Assembly: GCA_038321615.1 (NCBI GenBank) | Contig: JBBQFC010000005.1 | Span: forward strand, 1-64,000 | Source of the DNA: JBBQFC01 sp038321615 | Lineage (GTDB): Bacteria > Bacteroidota > Bacteroidia > Flavobacteriales_D > Cryomorphaceae | DNA: 64,000 nt | Reading direction: 5' to 3' | In this document: piece by piece, positions 35,625 through 44,701 of the stretch | Layout of the letters: every line of letters begins with the position of its first letter | Numbering within the stretch: position 1 is the first letter of the stretch | Program-made: the position numbers and the translations under genes | The notes under the pieces: model-generated | Told to the model about the DNA's origin: nothing | The model's database searches: none | The model's input: only the letters and a program-made list of their open reading frames with translations

Positions 35625-37323
35625 ATGCCTTCTTCTCGCTCAAAGTGAACTCTTGAATTAGCGCAGCGGTCAACATTACCACTACACAACCGATCATATT
35701 GTAATACAAGTAGGAGAAGGCATCGGAAAGGAATAGAAAGCACAAGATAACCGTGGATTGACCAATTATAGCGGCTATAAATACGGCGTGACCGCTTACT
35801 TTTTTTAAGAAAAAGGCCGTGAGAAAAATACCGAGCACTGTGCCGTAAAAGATGCTTCCGAGAATGTTGACCGCTTCAATCAAATTCTCTACCAGGTTGG
35901 CAAATAAAGCAAAGCTCAAAGCAATTAAGCCCCAAAGTGCTGTAAGCCATTTGGAAGCCACCACATAATGGCTTTCCGATTGACCCGGTTTGATAAGCCG
36001 TTTGTAAAAGTCAATGGAAGTGGTAGAGCCTAAAGCATTAAGTTCTCCAGATGTACTCGACATGGCCGCTGAGATGATTACCGCGATCAAAAGGCCTACC
36101 AAGCCCACGGGGAGAAAATCGAGCACGTACCTTATAAACACATAATCGGAGTCTTTTTGGCCGTAAGATTCATCAACCTCCCGTATTAGGATGCGTGCTT
36201 GATCTTGAAATTGCAATTCGCGCTTGTGAAGATTTTGAAATTCCGCGGTCAAGATCTCTTCTCGGCCGGAATTGCCTTGTTCAATAGCTTCGACCAATTC
36301 GGCAGCTACCACTTTTTTTGTTTGATGATTCGACGCGTAGTTTGCTTCAATTGTGTTTAGCTCTTCAGCCGATTGAGAATTTTCAATCTTCGAAAGTGCG
36401 TTGTGGTCGAACAGCACGCGGTGATCCTGAAAAATGTAAAACACAAAAACCATCACCCCTATAAGCAGAATGAAAAATTGCATCGGGATTTTTAGAATGG
36501 CGTTAAACATCAGGCCCAGCCTACTTTCTTTTACAGAAATGGCACCCAAGTAACGCTGTACTTGCGATTGGTCGGTTCCAAAATAAGACAAGGCCAGGAA
36601 GAATCCGCCAATAATTCCCGACCAGAAAGTATAGCGTTTTTGAATATCAAAATCGAAATCGATTGCTTCGGTTTTCCCCAATTTGCCTGCTAATTGAAGT
36701 CCATCCCAAGCTTTGACCCCCACAGGTAGATTGTAGATCACATTTCCGAATGCGATAGTAATTCCCACCAGGATCACCGCCATTTGCCATTTTTGGGTAA
36801 AGGACACCGCCTTGCTACCACCGCTCACGGTATACACGATCACCACGATACCGACCGCTAAAATCGTAACATTCAAATCCCACCCCAGCACTGCGGAAAG
36901 CACAATGGCAGGGGCATAAATGGTAATGCCGGCAGCGAGGCCTCTCTGGATTAAAAATAAACTCGCCGCCAATAGCCGACTCTTTAGGTCAAATCGACTT
37001 TCTAAATATTCGTATGCGGTGAAGACTTTAAGTTTATAATAGATGGGGATAAAAACGGCTGATACCACGATGAGTGCTAGTGGTAGGCCCAAATAATTCT
37101 GCACGAAGCCCATACCCGACTCATAAGCCTGGCCAGGTGTGCTTAGAAATGTAATGGCACTGGCTTGGGTAGCCATCACAGAAAGACCAATAGTTCCCCA
37201 CTTTAATTGATTGTCGCCAAGGAAGTATCCTTCTACATTTTTACTTCGCCATGTTTTAATAATGCCGAGAATCACGATAAGCAACAAAGTGCCGATCATT
37301 ACTCCGTAATCGACTAAACTCAT
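35623..37323 (-). CDS. sodium:solute symporter (SSS family)
   Basis: 566 residues with about thirteen membrane segments. GYFLGDNQLKWGTIGLSVMATQASAITFLSTPG near 32-64 is the SSS sodium-site helix, YTVSGGSKAVSFTQKWQM is the conserved mid-region, and SAAMSSTSGELNALGSTTSIDFYK near 422-445 is the second signature. About 100 residues (near 300-400) between two membrane segments form a charged, helical soluble insertion seen in several Bacteroidota members. Substrate is unknown; because it is coupled to a PIG-L deacetylase, a sugar or amino-sugar derivative is a fair guess. Its ATG overlaps the stop of a 42-residue membrane protein. Confidence 0.92.
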   Translation of the reverse strand: MSLVDYGVMIGTLLLIVILGIIKTWRSKNVEGYFLGDNQLKWGTIGLSVMATQASAITFLSTPGQAYESGMGFVQNYLGLPLALIVVSAVFIPIYYKLKVFTAYEYLESRFDLKSRLLAASLFLIQRGLAAGITIYAPAIVLSAVLGWDLNVTILAVGIVVIVYTVSGGSKAVSFTQKWQMAVILVGITIAFGNVIYNLPVGVKAWDGLQLAGKLGKTEAIDFDFDIQKRYTFWSGIIGGFFLALSYFGTDQSQVQRYLGAISVKESRLGLMFNAILKIPMQFFILLIGVMVFVFYIFQDHRVLFDHNALSKIENSQSAEELNTIEANYASNHQTKKVVAAELVEAIEQGNSGREEILTAEFQNLHKRELQFQDQARILIREVDESYGQKDSDYVFIRYVLDFLPVGLVGLLIAVIISAAMSSTSGELNALGSTTSIDFYKRLIKPGQSESHYVVASKWLTALWGLIALSFALFANLVENLIEAVNILGSIFYGTVLGIFLTAFFLKKVSGHAVFIAAIIGQSTVILCFLFLSDAFSYLYYNMIGCVVVMLTAALIQEFTLSEKKA

Positions 37324-37448
37324 GAGGTTGCTTTGGTAAATGTTAAGAACGCGATCACCAAGCAGGCTGTCCAGATAAGAACAACCAAATAGACCTTATT
37401 CCATTTGCTCTTAGACGCTGGCGCTCGCTGATTTCTTGGGCTACTCAT
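37320..37448 (-). CDS. 42-residue single-span membrane protein between PIG-L and symporter
   Basis: A short frame read on the minus strand: a basic N-terminus (MSSPRNQRAPASKSKWNK), then one hydrophobic segment of about 18 residues (VYLVVLIWTACLVIAFLT), ending TKATS. The ATG lies inside the last codons of the PIG-L gene, and the TGA overlaps the symporter ATG (ATGA), so it is coupled at both ends. It fills an otherwise unexplained 117-nt gap exactly. The positive-inside rule puts the N-terminus in the cytoplasm. It could be a small accessory subunit of the symporter, as known for some other SSS transporters. No family was recognised. Confidence 0.7.
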   Translation of the reverse strand: MSSPRNQRAPASKSKWNKVYLVVLIWTACLVIAFLTFTKATS

Positions 37449-39942
37449 CGCTCGCCTTGGAGTCGTGTTTACTCATTGCCAACATATTAGCTAAAAGCCG
37501 ATAAGCTCCCGGTACGCCTGCGGGTAATTGTCGGAAGAATGAAATTCCGGTATAGGCAAAATATCCATCGCCGTATGGCGCTACAATCAGGGCTCCGGTG
37601 AGTTGGTTTTCACTGCGATCCTTCCAACCTATGAGGGGGGTGAAAGCAGGATCCCAGGTCTCGGCGAAGTAGAGTCCGCGCTCCTGAACCCAGTTATCAA
37701 AATCGGCCGAGTTCAGCTTGTTGGGCTTATTAAAAACAGGATGCTTGGGATTTAAAAATTCGGCGGGAGCATCTTCCTCAGTCACTCTATCGCGCGACAG
37801 GGTAAATGGGAACGGACCAATCTCATCAGATTTGAGGCTGCGAGAAGTGTTATATTGCACAATCCAAGTGCCGCCTTGTCTCACAAATTCGCTTAGTACA
37901 GGGTTTGCGGCTGGCAAATCATCGCGGGTGTTGTAGGCTCTAATCCCGGTAATAATGGCATCAAAACGTTTGAGTATTTCCGGCGATTGAAGGTCGGCGG
38001 GTTTCAAAATAGAAACCCGATAACCTGCAGCTTCGAGGGCTTGTGGCACCAGGTCGCCTGAGCCTTCTATGTATCCAATGTGTACCACGCCACCCCTGCT
38101 CATTTCAATCGCAGAGCAGGTGAGCTCCGCCTTGTTCAAAATGATTTGCGATGGAATGTGGTCATAAACTATTTCTTGCAAGTGTTGCAAGGTGTCTATT
38201 TTTCCAGCAGTTTCCAGCAATAGCAGGGTTTGGCCATTTTCTGCGTCCAACGAGCGGCTCATCTCAATAGTTTGCGCCGAACGACCCGCCGCGGGAATTT
38301 GAATACGCAGTTTTGATGGTTGCGCTACCCAACCCTTCGGAGCGGAAACGATCAGTTCGCCATCAAAGTCAGCTCCGCGATTTGTAAGTTCTACTGTCAC
38401 CTGCTTAGAATCTTCGGGGGTATTGATCAGCACAGATTGATCGAATGAAGCCGTAATCTGGGGTACCACATACAGGGGCGCAAAAATTACCTGCTTTGCG
38501 GGATCCACATACTTGTATTGCAGGCCGAATGGTAGATCGAAGCGATAATCTTCTATTTCGATTGAGACTAAAGCTTGAACGGAAGCTGGATTTTCCGCGA
38601 ACTTCAGCCATTTTGATGATTCGAAATTATAGACGGACGTATAAGGGTTGTTGAGCCAATATGGATTGCTAAACGACGAATTAGACGGAATTGCAATGGT
38701 AAATTCCTTTTTGAATAAAATGTTTCGATTCAGGACGCTGTCTATTGAAAAAGCTTCGTTCCCGATTGTTACCTTTTCGAGATTTACATCGGTCACCTGA
38801 GGATTCACCGCTATGAGCTCGACTTTGATCGCCTGCCCCGGAGATGCGTATTGCTGATCGGTGGTAAACTGGATATTGGAACCACAGCAAGCCATTATTA
38901 TTTGGTGAACGTCCTCCAATTTTTTAGAAATAGCTTCAGAAGGTGCCAAGCGTCTTAACGAACTCGCAAGTTGAACGAGTGATGAAACACTGCCCGTTGG
39001 ATTTTCGAATGAGAAAGCATGTAAGATCTCATCGATTTGAGATCCAATTTCAGCCATGCCCTGGTCTTTCCAATCGTTAGTCAATCCGGTGTGGAGGGCT
39101 TTTCCGAGATCGATCCGGCTTCCCTTCAAATACTGTAGGTATTCCTGTTGTAAGCCATAGGGATAATCACTCCCGAAGCCCTGGCTGCGGTGTTGGCTTC
39201 TGCTTCGGGCAGCGATTTGCGAGTATGATTCGCCCAAAAGTGGGGCGTGGTCGCCGGCTTCTATCACGGCATAATCGGGATTATTCAAGGCTCGCTCTCC
39301 GATGGTGCGGTCCCACCATGAACTGGCATTGAAATACATGCGCGAAGGTTGCCATGTGGTCACTGATTTCAGCTGATTTGGAAATGCCTTGGGGTCACCT
39401 GCAAGGTCGAAAGCTTTAGCAGCGAGTAGGGCACTCGACTCGTGGTGGCCGTGGCCTGCATCGCTCGTAGGGGGGAAACGGGTAATAATTACTTCGGGTT
39501 TGTAGTGGCGGATAATCCAAACCACGTCGCTCAATATAGCTTCTTCTCCCCATTTATCCAGGCTTTCTTCTGCCGACTTAGAATAGCCAAAATCTACGGC
39601 GCGGGTAAAAAATTGCTCCCCTCCGTCAATGCGGCGCGCTTGTAATAATTCTTGTGTTCGCAATAAGCCCACCCCATCGCCTATTTCGGTGCCAATCAGA
39701 TTTTGACCTCCATCGCCGCGGGTCAAGGAAAGGTAGGCCACCCGGCAATACAACGCGTTTTCCATATAGGAAATCAATCGCGTGTTCTCATCATCTGGGT
39801 GAGCTGCGATATAGAGTACCCGGGTATTCTCCTTGAGCTTTAAAAGCTTATGGTAAATATCGGCGGTCGAGTTTGGTTGCGGAAATTGGCCGAACGAGAA
39901 TGTCGAAACAAGGATAAAACAAAGGGATAATTTCCAGCGCAT
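37441..39942 (-). CDS. multidomain PIG-L family deacetylase
   Basis: 833 residues. Signal peptide to about FSFGQF. The N-terminal LmbE/PIG-L domain (about 40-300) has the zinc/catalytic AHPDDE at 47-52, TRGDGGQN near 74-81 and HGHHES at 164-169. A middle region of beta-sandwich type (about 350-590) and a C-terminal ThuA/glutamine-amidotransferase-like fold (about 615-825: IGYIEGSGDLVPQALEAAGY, FDAIITGIRAYN, RQGGTWIVQYNT) follow. The long form is typical of Bacteroidota. It removes N-acyl groups from amino sugars in the periplasm; the exact substrate is not known. It heads the operon with the small membrane protein and the symporter. Confidence 0.9.
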   Translation of the reverse strand: MRWKLSLCFILVSTFSFGQFPQPNSTADIYHKLLKLKENTRVLYIAAHPDDENTRLISYMENALYCRVAYLSLTRGDGGQNLIGTEIGDGVGLLRTQELLQARRIDGGEQFFTRAVDFGYSKSAEESLDKWGEEAILSDVVWIIRHYKPEVIITRFPPTSDAGHGHHESSALLAAKAFDLAGDPKAFPNQLKSVTTWQPSRMYFNASSWWDRTIGERALNNPDYAVIEAGDHAPLLGESYSQIAARSRSQHRSQGFGSDYPYGLQQEYLQYLKGSRIDLGKALHTGLTNDWKDQGMAEIGSQIDEILHAFSFENPTGSVSSLVQLASSLRRLAPSEAISKKLEDVHQIIMACCGSNIQFTTDQQYASPGQAIKVELIAVNPQVTDVNLEKVTIGNEAFSIDSVLNRNILFKKEFTIAIPSNSSFSNPYWLNNPYTSVYNFESSKWLKFAENPASVQALVSIEIEDYRFDLPFGLQYKYVDPAKQVIFAPLYVVPQITASFDQSVLINTPEDSKQVTVELTNRGADFDGELIVSAPKGWVAQPSKLRIQIPAAGRSAQTIEMSRSLDAENGQTLLLLETAGKIDTLQHLQEIVYDHIPSQIILNKAELTCSAIEMSRGGVVHIGYIEGSGDLVPQALEAAGYRVSILKPADLQSPEILKRFDAIITGIRAYNTRDDLPAANPVLSEFVRQGGTWIVQYNTSRSLKSDEIGPFPFTLSRDRVTEEDAPAEFLNPKHPVFNKPNKLNSADFDNWVQERGLYFAETWDPAFTPLIGWKDRSENQLTGALIVAPYGDGYFAYTGISFFRQLPAGVPGAYRLLANMLAMSKHDSKASDE

Positions 39943-39956
39943 GCCAAGTATTTTGG

Positions 39957-39964
39957 CAAATATA
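39957..39964 (-). promoter_or_regulatory. probable -7 box of the PIG-L operon
   Basis: TATATTTG on the minus strand, 14 nt before the ATG. No -33 TTG is seen. Confidence 0.45.
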
Positions 39965-39997
39965 AGTAACGTGGATTTAGGCTTTGCCTAAAGGCTG

Positions 39998-40594
39998 TTA
40001 ATTAGGACGCGATTGCGCACGGAGGGCTTGAGCGATGATTTTCTTACTCCCCTGGCTCTTGAGCCATTCGATTTGAGTGGCACTCAAATCGGTTCGGTCA
40101 AATCCAAAACAAGAGTCGGAAACTGCTTCGGGACAAAGGCCTCGAAAATTGCCATCCAAAAAGGGATAAAACGCATCATAGGAAATCAAATACAAAGCTG
40201 ACCCATTTTTATATTGCTTGTTCACCCTAAACTGCTCAATCATCACGTTTAGGGAAGCATTGAGCGGCAAGATTTTGGAAAAAGGCTCAACGGTAGATCT
40301 TCCTTGAGCTTCGTGCTCGAAATTTACCTTGATATTGGCCTTAGAAATAGCACTTTCGCTTATTACTGTGCATTCCCCCGTTTTTTGCTCACCAATCTCT
40401 GAGCATATACGCGAGTGATTGTAAGCACACGCAGGGCTCCGATCAAAGTCATCCTGACTTAAGAGCAAAGAGATCTCCGATGACATTTGGAGCGTTTTGT
40501 CGCTCTCAAAACCCGTGAGCATGAGATAACCTGCACAAAGGAGCACAACGGCGCAGAAAACTAAAAAAGGTCTGGTTGTCTTGGATTGAAACAT
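39998..40594 (-). CDS. uncharacterised membrane-anchored protein with periplasmic cysteines
   Basis: 198 residues from the ATG at 40594; an ATG 39 nt upstream is possible. One N-terminal membrane anchor (PFLVFCAVVLLCAGYLML) is followed by a soluble domain containing Cys residues in SPACAYNHSRICSEIG, TGECTV, GLCPEA and DSCFGFD. Their number and exported position suggest disulfides. The domain has no motif that I recognise. It is flanked by the PIG-L operon and folA on the same strand but with 50-100 nt gaps, so it may be its own unit. Confidence 0.6.
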   Translation of the reverse strand: MFQSKTTRPFLVFCAVVLLCAGYLMLTGFESDKTLQMSSEISLLLSQDDFDRSPACAYNHSRICSEIGEQKTGECTVISESAISKANIKVNFEHEAQGRSTVEPFSKILPLNASLNVMIEQFRVNKQYKNGSALYLISYDAFYPFLDGNFRGLCPEAVSDSCFGFDRTDLSATQIEWLKSQGSKKIIAQALRAQSRPN

Positions 40595-40697
40595 GTCACA
40601 AATTAAGCAAAAATCAGGCCATTTCTTTATCAATTTTTAACCTTCGGGCATAATCCAAATCGATAGGCAAAAATGAAACGCTGAACGGTTGAATATA

Positions 40698-41198
40698 TTA
40701 CGGCCTTATTTTCAGATATTTCACAATTGTGAAAGGATAGGCGTGACGCTCGTCTGCGGGGTGCTCAAGTAAAATTTCCTTACTCCAATTTGTTGGGTCA
40801 AAAGACGGGAAATACGCATCTGCATCGAAGCTCGCTTTTATCTCGGTTAATAGCATTGTATCCGCTGCGTCGCTTTTTAAAGCTAAGCGGTAGATCTCAC
40901 CGCCGCCAATAATGTATTGGTCGCCTTGCGGCGCAATGTCAAGTGCCTTCCGTAAACTCCCAACCACTTCGCAGCCTGGTGCCTGAAAATTAGGATTTCG
41001 AGTAATTACGATATTCTTTCGTTTGGGGAGTGGGCGGTACGCATGTGGAATAGATTCGTAGTTTTTTCTCCCCATTATCACCGTTTGGTGAAGCGTAGTC
41101 GTCTTAAAGAACTGCATATCATCTGGTAGCGACCAAATAAGATCATTGTCTTTTCCGATGGCGTTATTTTCAGCAACTGCAGCAATTATTATTACCAT
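40698..41198 (-). CDS. folA: dihydrofolate reductase
   Basis: 166 residues. IIAAVAENNAIGKDNDLIWSLPDDMQFFK near 4-32 has the substrate-binding Trp and the acidic Asp, VIMGRKNYESI near 40-50 and YIIGGGEIY near 94-102 bind NADPH. It reduces dihydrofolate to tetrahydrofolate, restoring the folate oxidised by thymidylate synthase. thyA ends 1 nt upstream, the classic thyA-folA pair. Confidence 0.97.
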   Translation of the reverse strand: MVIIIAAVAENNAIGKDNDLIWSLPDDMQFFKTTTLHQTVIMGRKNYESIPHAYRPLPKRKNIVITRNPNFQAPGCEVVGSLRKALDIAPQGDQYIIGGGEIYRLALKSDAADTMLLTEIKASFDADAYFPSFDPTNWSKEILLEHPADERHAYPFTIVKYLKIRP

Positions 41199-41199
41199 G

Positions 41200-41994
41200 T
41201 TATACGGCTATCGGAGCTTTTATTGCCGGAAGGGGATCATAATTTAAGAGCTCTATCCCGGCATAGGTGAAATCGAAAATACTCGCGGCTCCTTGTTTAA
41301 TTTTCAGATTAGGCAGGTTGCGAGGCGTGCGCGCTAATTGTTCTTTCACCTGGTCAAAATGATTGTGATAAATATGCGCATCGCCGAAAGTATGTACAAA
41401 ATCTCCCACTTGTAGATTGCACACTTGAGCTACCAGGTGCGTAAGCAAGGCGTAAGACGCTATGTTAAAGGGCACGCCCAAAAAAGTATCTGCACTACGC
41501 TGATAAAGTTGGCAGCTCAATTTCCCATCGGCAACGTAAAATTGGAAAAGGGTGTGACAGGGTGGTAAAGCCATTTCATCGACCAATGCCGGATTCCAAG
41601 CCGATACAATATGCCGGCGACTGTGCGGATTGGTTTTAATTCCCGCTATGAGATTTGATATTTGATCGATTACTCCACCAGCGGAATTGGGCCACGATCG
41701 CCATTGGTAGCCGTATACGGGGCCCAAGTCGCCGTTTTTATCTGCCCATTCATTCCAGATTTTCACCCCATTCGCGTTGAGGTAACCAATGTTAGTATCT
41801 CCTTTTAGAAACCAAAGTAACTCATGAACGACACTCTTAAAATGTACTTTTTTGGTGGTAACGAGAGGAAAGCCGTCGGCGAGATTGAAGCGCATTTGGT
41901 ATCCGAATACGCTTCGACTTCCAGTGCCGGTGCGGTCGGGTTTGTCTATTCCGGTGTCGAGTATATGCTTTAATAGGTCGTGGTAGGCCCGCAT
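41200..41994 (-). CDS. thyA: thymidylate synthase
   Basis: 264 residues from the ATG at 41994, the same length as E. coli ThyA. Motifs: [17 protein letters not shown] near 16-32, [11 protein letters not shown] near 126-136, [13 protein letters not shown] with the catalytic Cys near 146, and [12 protein letters not shown] near 173-184. It methylates dUMP to dTMP using methylene-tetrahydrofolate. An upstream extension in the same frame is rejected because a TATTTTTG box at 42011-42018 would place transcription initiation just before this ATG. Confidence 0.97.
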   Translation of the reverse strand: MRAYHDLLKHILDTGIDKPDRTGTGSRSVFGYQMRFNLADGFPLVTTKKVHFKSVVHELLWFLKGDTNIGYLNANGVKIWNEWADKNGDLGPVYGYQWRSWPNSAGGVIDQISNLIAGIKTNPHSRRHIVSAWNPALVDEMALPPCHTLFQFYVADGKLSCQLYQRSADTFLGVPFNIASYALLTHLVAQVCNLQVGDFVHTFGDAHIYHNHFDQVKEQLARTPRNLPNLKIKQGAASIFDFTYAGIELLNYDPLPAIKAPIAV

Positions 41995-42010
41995 GAAATT
42001 GTTTTTTTTC

Positions 42011-42018
42011 CAAAAATA
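42011..42018 (-). promoter_or_regulatory. probable -7 box of thyA-folA
   Basis: TATTTTTG on the minus strand, 16 nt before the thyA ATG. The -33 box is not visible. Confidence 0.45.
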
Positions 42019-42075
42019 AAAAAGCGCAGGCGAAGCCAGCCATTTTTTTACCAACAGTATGCCATCACGCGTTTT

Positions 42076-42675
42076 TTAGCCGCGGCGTAGCTTCTTAATC
42101 TGGTCGCGGATCTTAGAAGCTTTTTCATACTCTTCATTTTCAAGAGCCGCCGCCAGCAGTTGCTCAAGTTCTTCGAGATTTTGAGAATTAAGCGCAGATG
42201 CTGGAATTTCTTCCATGCTCATTTCAAGGTTTTCACCGCTTGCGTCTTCATTTCCCTGTTCATCTTCGTCGATGATGATTCCCGCTGAGCCAAGGATGAA
42301 GTCGTGCGTGTATATGGGCTTTTCACAGCGTAGCGCAATGGCCACTGCATCGCTCGAGCGTGCATCAATTTCAAGATGCGAAGCACCTTTTTGGCAAATA
42401 AGCTTGGCAAAAAAAATGCCTTCAACCAGATTGTAAATAAGCACCTCGATCAGTTCGATCTCAAAGCTATCCATGAAGCTTTTAAAAAGATCGTGAGTGA
42501 GCGGGCGGCTCGGTGTCATCTTTTCCAAAGGGATGGCTATCGCTTGCGCCTCAGCGCCGCCAATAATAATAGGTAGCCTGCGCTTCCCTTTTTTCTCTTT
42601 GAGAATAAGGGCGTAAGCACCGTTCTGCGTTTGGCTGTATGATAGCCCTACAATTGCTAATTCAATCTTTTCCAT
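42076..42675 (-). CDS. DUF151 bifunctional nuclease-family protein with UVR tail
   Basis: 199 residues. The DUF151 core (about 1-140) has QTQNGAYALILKEKKGKRRLPIIIGGAEAQAIAI and EIDARSSDAVAIALR. The last 35 residues (NLEELEQLLAAALENEEYEKASKIRDQIKKLRR) form a UVR motif, the two-helix element by which UvrB and UvrC meet. Plant and archaeal DUF151 members have DNase/RNase activity; in Bacteroidota the function is unproven. An acidic linker (DEDEQGNEDASGEN) joins the parts. A good promoter precedes it. Confidence 0.9.
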   Translation of the reverse strand: MEKIELAIVGLSYSQTQNGAYALILKEKKGKRRLPIIIGGAEAQAIAIPLEKMTPSRPLTHDLFKSFMDSFEIELIEVLIYNLVEGIFFAKLICQKGASHLEIDARSSDAVAIALRCEKPIYTHDFILGSAGIIIDEDEQGNEDASGENLEMSMEEIPASALNSQNLEELEQLLAAALENEEYEKASKIRDQIKKLRRG

Positions 42676-42708
42676 TCAATCAGAACCAAGCGGAATTTTG
42701 GCGAACCG

Positions 42709-42738
42709 CAAAAATAAGTTTAGTTGATGGCATTGCAA
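42709..42738 (-). promoter_or_regulatory. promoter of the DUF151 gene
   Basis: On the minus strand, TTG at 42738-42736, 19 nt, then TATTTTTG at 42716-42709; the ATG is 33 nt further. Confidence 0.6.
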
Positions 42739-42780
42739 AATCTACGAGCCATCTAATATCTCTAAGGTAGGATTTTCCTT

Positions 42781-43749
42781 CTAATTGGCCGCCTTAAACT
42801 TTTTCACTGCTTCGGTCAACCTGGGTAGTACTTCAAAAACATCGCCAATAATACCGTAATCAGCCGCTTTGAAAAAAGGCGCTTCTTTGTCGGTATTGAT
42901 TACTACAATGGTTTTGCTACCGTTCACGCCAGCCAAGTGTTGGATCGCTCCAGATATTCCCGCAGCAATATATAGGTTGGGCCGGATGGCGATGCCTGTC
43001 TGGCCCACGTGCTCATGGTGAGGTCGCCAGCCGATGTCGGCCACGGGACGTGAGCAAGCAGTGGCAGCGCCGAGCGCGTGAGCAAGATCTTCTACCATTC
43101 CCCAGTTTTCTGGTCCTTTCAAGCCACGACCTGCGGAAACAACTATTTCTGCTTCCGGCAAAGGAATTCCTTCGGCGGCTTCCGCACGGATTTCCACCAC
43201 GCGCACGCCTGATTTGGGGATTTCTGGCTTGAATGCTTCTATCTCCGCTGTGGCGTCTGAAGTCACCACAGGCACGCTGTTTGGCATCAGGCCAATAATC
43301 TTCTTTTGCGTTTTAACTTTTACAGTAGCTATTGCTTTACCGGAAAACACGTTCTTTTTGACGGTTAGTTCGGATCCGCTTATTTCCGGAAGGGAAATGG
43401 CTCCTGCCACATAACCGGCTCCAATCTTGGCTGCAAGTCGCGGTGCCACGCTTTTTCCAAGTCCATCGAAGGGGCATACCATCATCGAAGCTCCCAGTTT
43501 TTCCATCGCCGCCGCGCACAAGGCTGTCAACTGATCTTCGGTGGGGTGGTGAAGGTCGGCATGGTGCCAAACGGTTTTCGCGCCATATTGACCAACGGCT
43601 TTCAGTAGACTATCTCCCAATTTTCCGTAGCTCAGTGCTGTAACTTCGTCGCCCGAATTTTGGGCGATTTGGTGCGCATAAGAAACAGCTTCCAATGCCG
43701 CTTTCGAAATTTTATCGTTGTGGTTGTCGAGTAATACAAGAATAGCCAT
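42781..43749 (-). CDS. etfA: electron transfer flavoprotein alpha subunit
   Basis: 322 residues. The C-terminal FAD-binding domain has GRGLKGPENWGMVEDLAHALG near 209-229, SRPVADIGWRPHHEHVGQTG near 234-253, YIAAGISGAIQHLAG and the final INTDKEAPFFKAADYGIIGD. With EtfB it takes electrons from acyl-CoA dehydrogenases. It follows etfB by 17 nt. The quinone oxidoreductase partner is not in the window. The overall length and motifs fit the classical (group I) ETF rather than the bifurcating Fix type. Confidence 0.97.
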   Translation of the reverse strand: MAILVLLDNHNDKISKAALEAVSYAHQIAQNSGDEVTALSYGKLGDSLLKAVGQYGAKTVWHHADLHHPTEDQLTALCAAAMEKLGASMMVCPFDGLGKSVAPRLAAKIGAGYVAGAISLPEISGSELTVKKNVFSGKAIATVKVKTQKKIIGLMPNSVPVVTSDATAEIEAFKPEIPKSGVRVVEIRAEAAEGIPLPEAEIVVSAGRGLKGPENWGMVEDLAHALGAATACSRPVADIGWRPHHEHVGQTGIAIRPNLYIAAGISGAIQHLAGVNGSKTIVVINTDKEAPFFKAADYGIIGDVFEVLPRLTEAVKKFKAAN

Positions 43750-43766
43750 CGTGTTTTTTTTAAAGA

Positions 43767-44507
43767 TTAAATTACTTTCGCTTCGCTGTGTAAAAGCTGC
43801 ACTAATTCGTCCATATTATTGGGATCTATGTAAGTCACCGAGCCCTTATCTGCAGGGAGTTCGTAGCCCACAATTTCTGTATATTGATCTGTCGGCGTGG
43901 GTTCTATCACTTCAAGCGGCTTGGTACGGGCGGCCATAATTCCGCGCATATTGGGTATCCGCTGTTCGGCCATACCTTTAGCGCAACTTATTACCACTGG
44001 CAGGTCGGCTTCGAGCACTTCCACCCCGGCTGCCAGGTCTCGTTCTAATTTGGCCACTTTTCCGTTTACTTCCAATTTGCTGGCAGTTGCTACATAGGGT
44101 AAGCCCATGAGTTCGGCGATCATAGCGCCCACTTGCGAACCATTGTAATTTATAGTTTCCTTTCCTGTAAGGATGAGGTCAAAACCTTTGTCTTTTGCAT
44201 AGTTGGCTATTTGTGAAGCCACAAAATGGGCGTCGAGGGCATCGCTGTTGATCCGCACGGCTTCATCGGCACCAATGGCAATAGCCTTTCTAATGATTGG
44301 ATCGTATTCGGCATCGCCTACAGAAATAATCTTTACAGTACCGCCGTATTGCTCTTTCAACTCTATGGCGCGTACCAAGGCATACCACTCATCGTAGGGG
44401 TTTACTATGAATTGCACTTTGTCTTTATTCAGCTTAGTGTTTCCATCAGTAAAGCTGATTTTGGTAGTGGTATCAGGAGCTTTGCTTATGCAGACGAGTA
44501 TGTTCAT
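43767..44507 (-). CDS. etfB: electron transfer flavoprotein beta subunit
   Basis: 246 residues. CISKAPDTTTKISF near the start, VQFIVNPYDEWYALVRAIELKEQYGG near 32-57, GADEAVRI, and the ETF-beta signature GMAEQRIPNMRGIMAARTKPLEV near 174-196 are present. It holds AMP and carries the recognition loop for dehydrogenases. It is first in the etfB-etfA operon, with a TAACTTTG box 19 nt upstream. Confidence 0.97.
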   Translation of the reverse strand: MNILVCISKAPDTTTKISFTDGNTKLNKDKVQFIVNPYDEWYALVRAIELKEQYGGTVKIISVGDAEYDPIIRKAIAIGADEAVRINSDALDAHFVASQIANYAKDKGFDLILTGKETINYNGSQVGAMIAELMGLPYVATASKLEVNGKVAKLERDLAAGVEVLEADLPVVISCAKGMAEQRIPNMRGIMAARTKPLEVIEPTPTDQYTEIVGYELPADKGSVTYIDPNNMDELVQLLHSEAKVI

Positions 44508-44526
44508 TGGAAAAATGTTTGACGTA

Positions 44527-44534
44527 CAAAGTTA
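44527..44534 (-). promoter_or_regulatory. probable -7 box of etfBA
   Basis: TAACTTTG on the minus strand, 19 nt before the etfB ATG. No clear -33 box. Confidence 0.45.
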
Positions 44535-44655
44535 ATGGATTTGGTTGAAGCGGCGCCGGAATTTGGATAAAAGTTATGCGTGCATAATATAATCATCTGA
44601 AATGGTTTTAAAGGCAGGCGATTTTCATATAAGGGATGAGTAATCTGGATGCGTT

Positions 44656-44682
44656 TTGAAATAGGCTTATTTTGTAGCTTTG
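44656..44682 (+). promoter_or_regulatory. pdhB promoter
   Basis: TTG at 44656-44658, 16 nt, then TAGCTTTG at 44675-44682, 19 nt before the ATG. Confidence 0.6.
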
Positions 44683-44701
44683 CCCCTTCACTTCAAATGG
44701 T

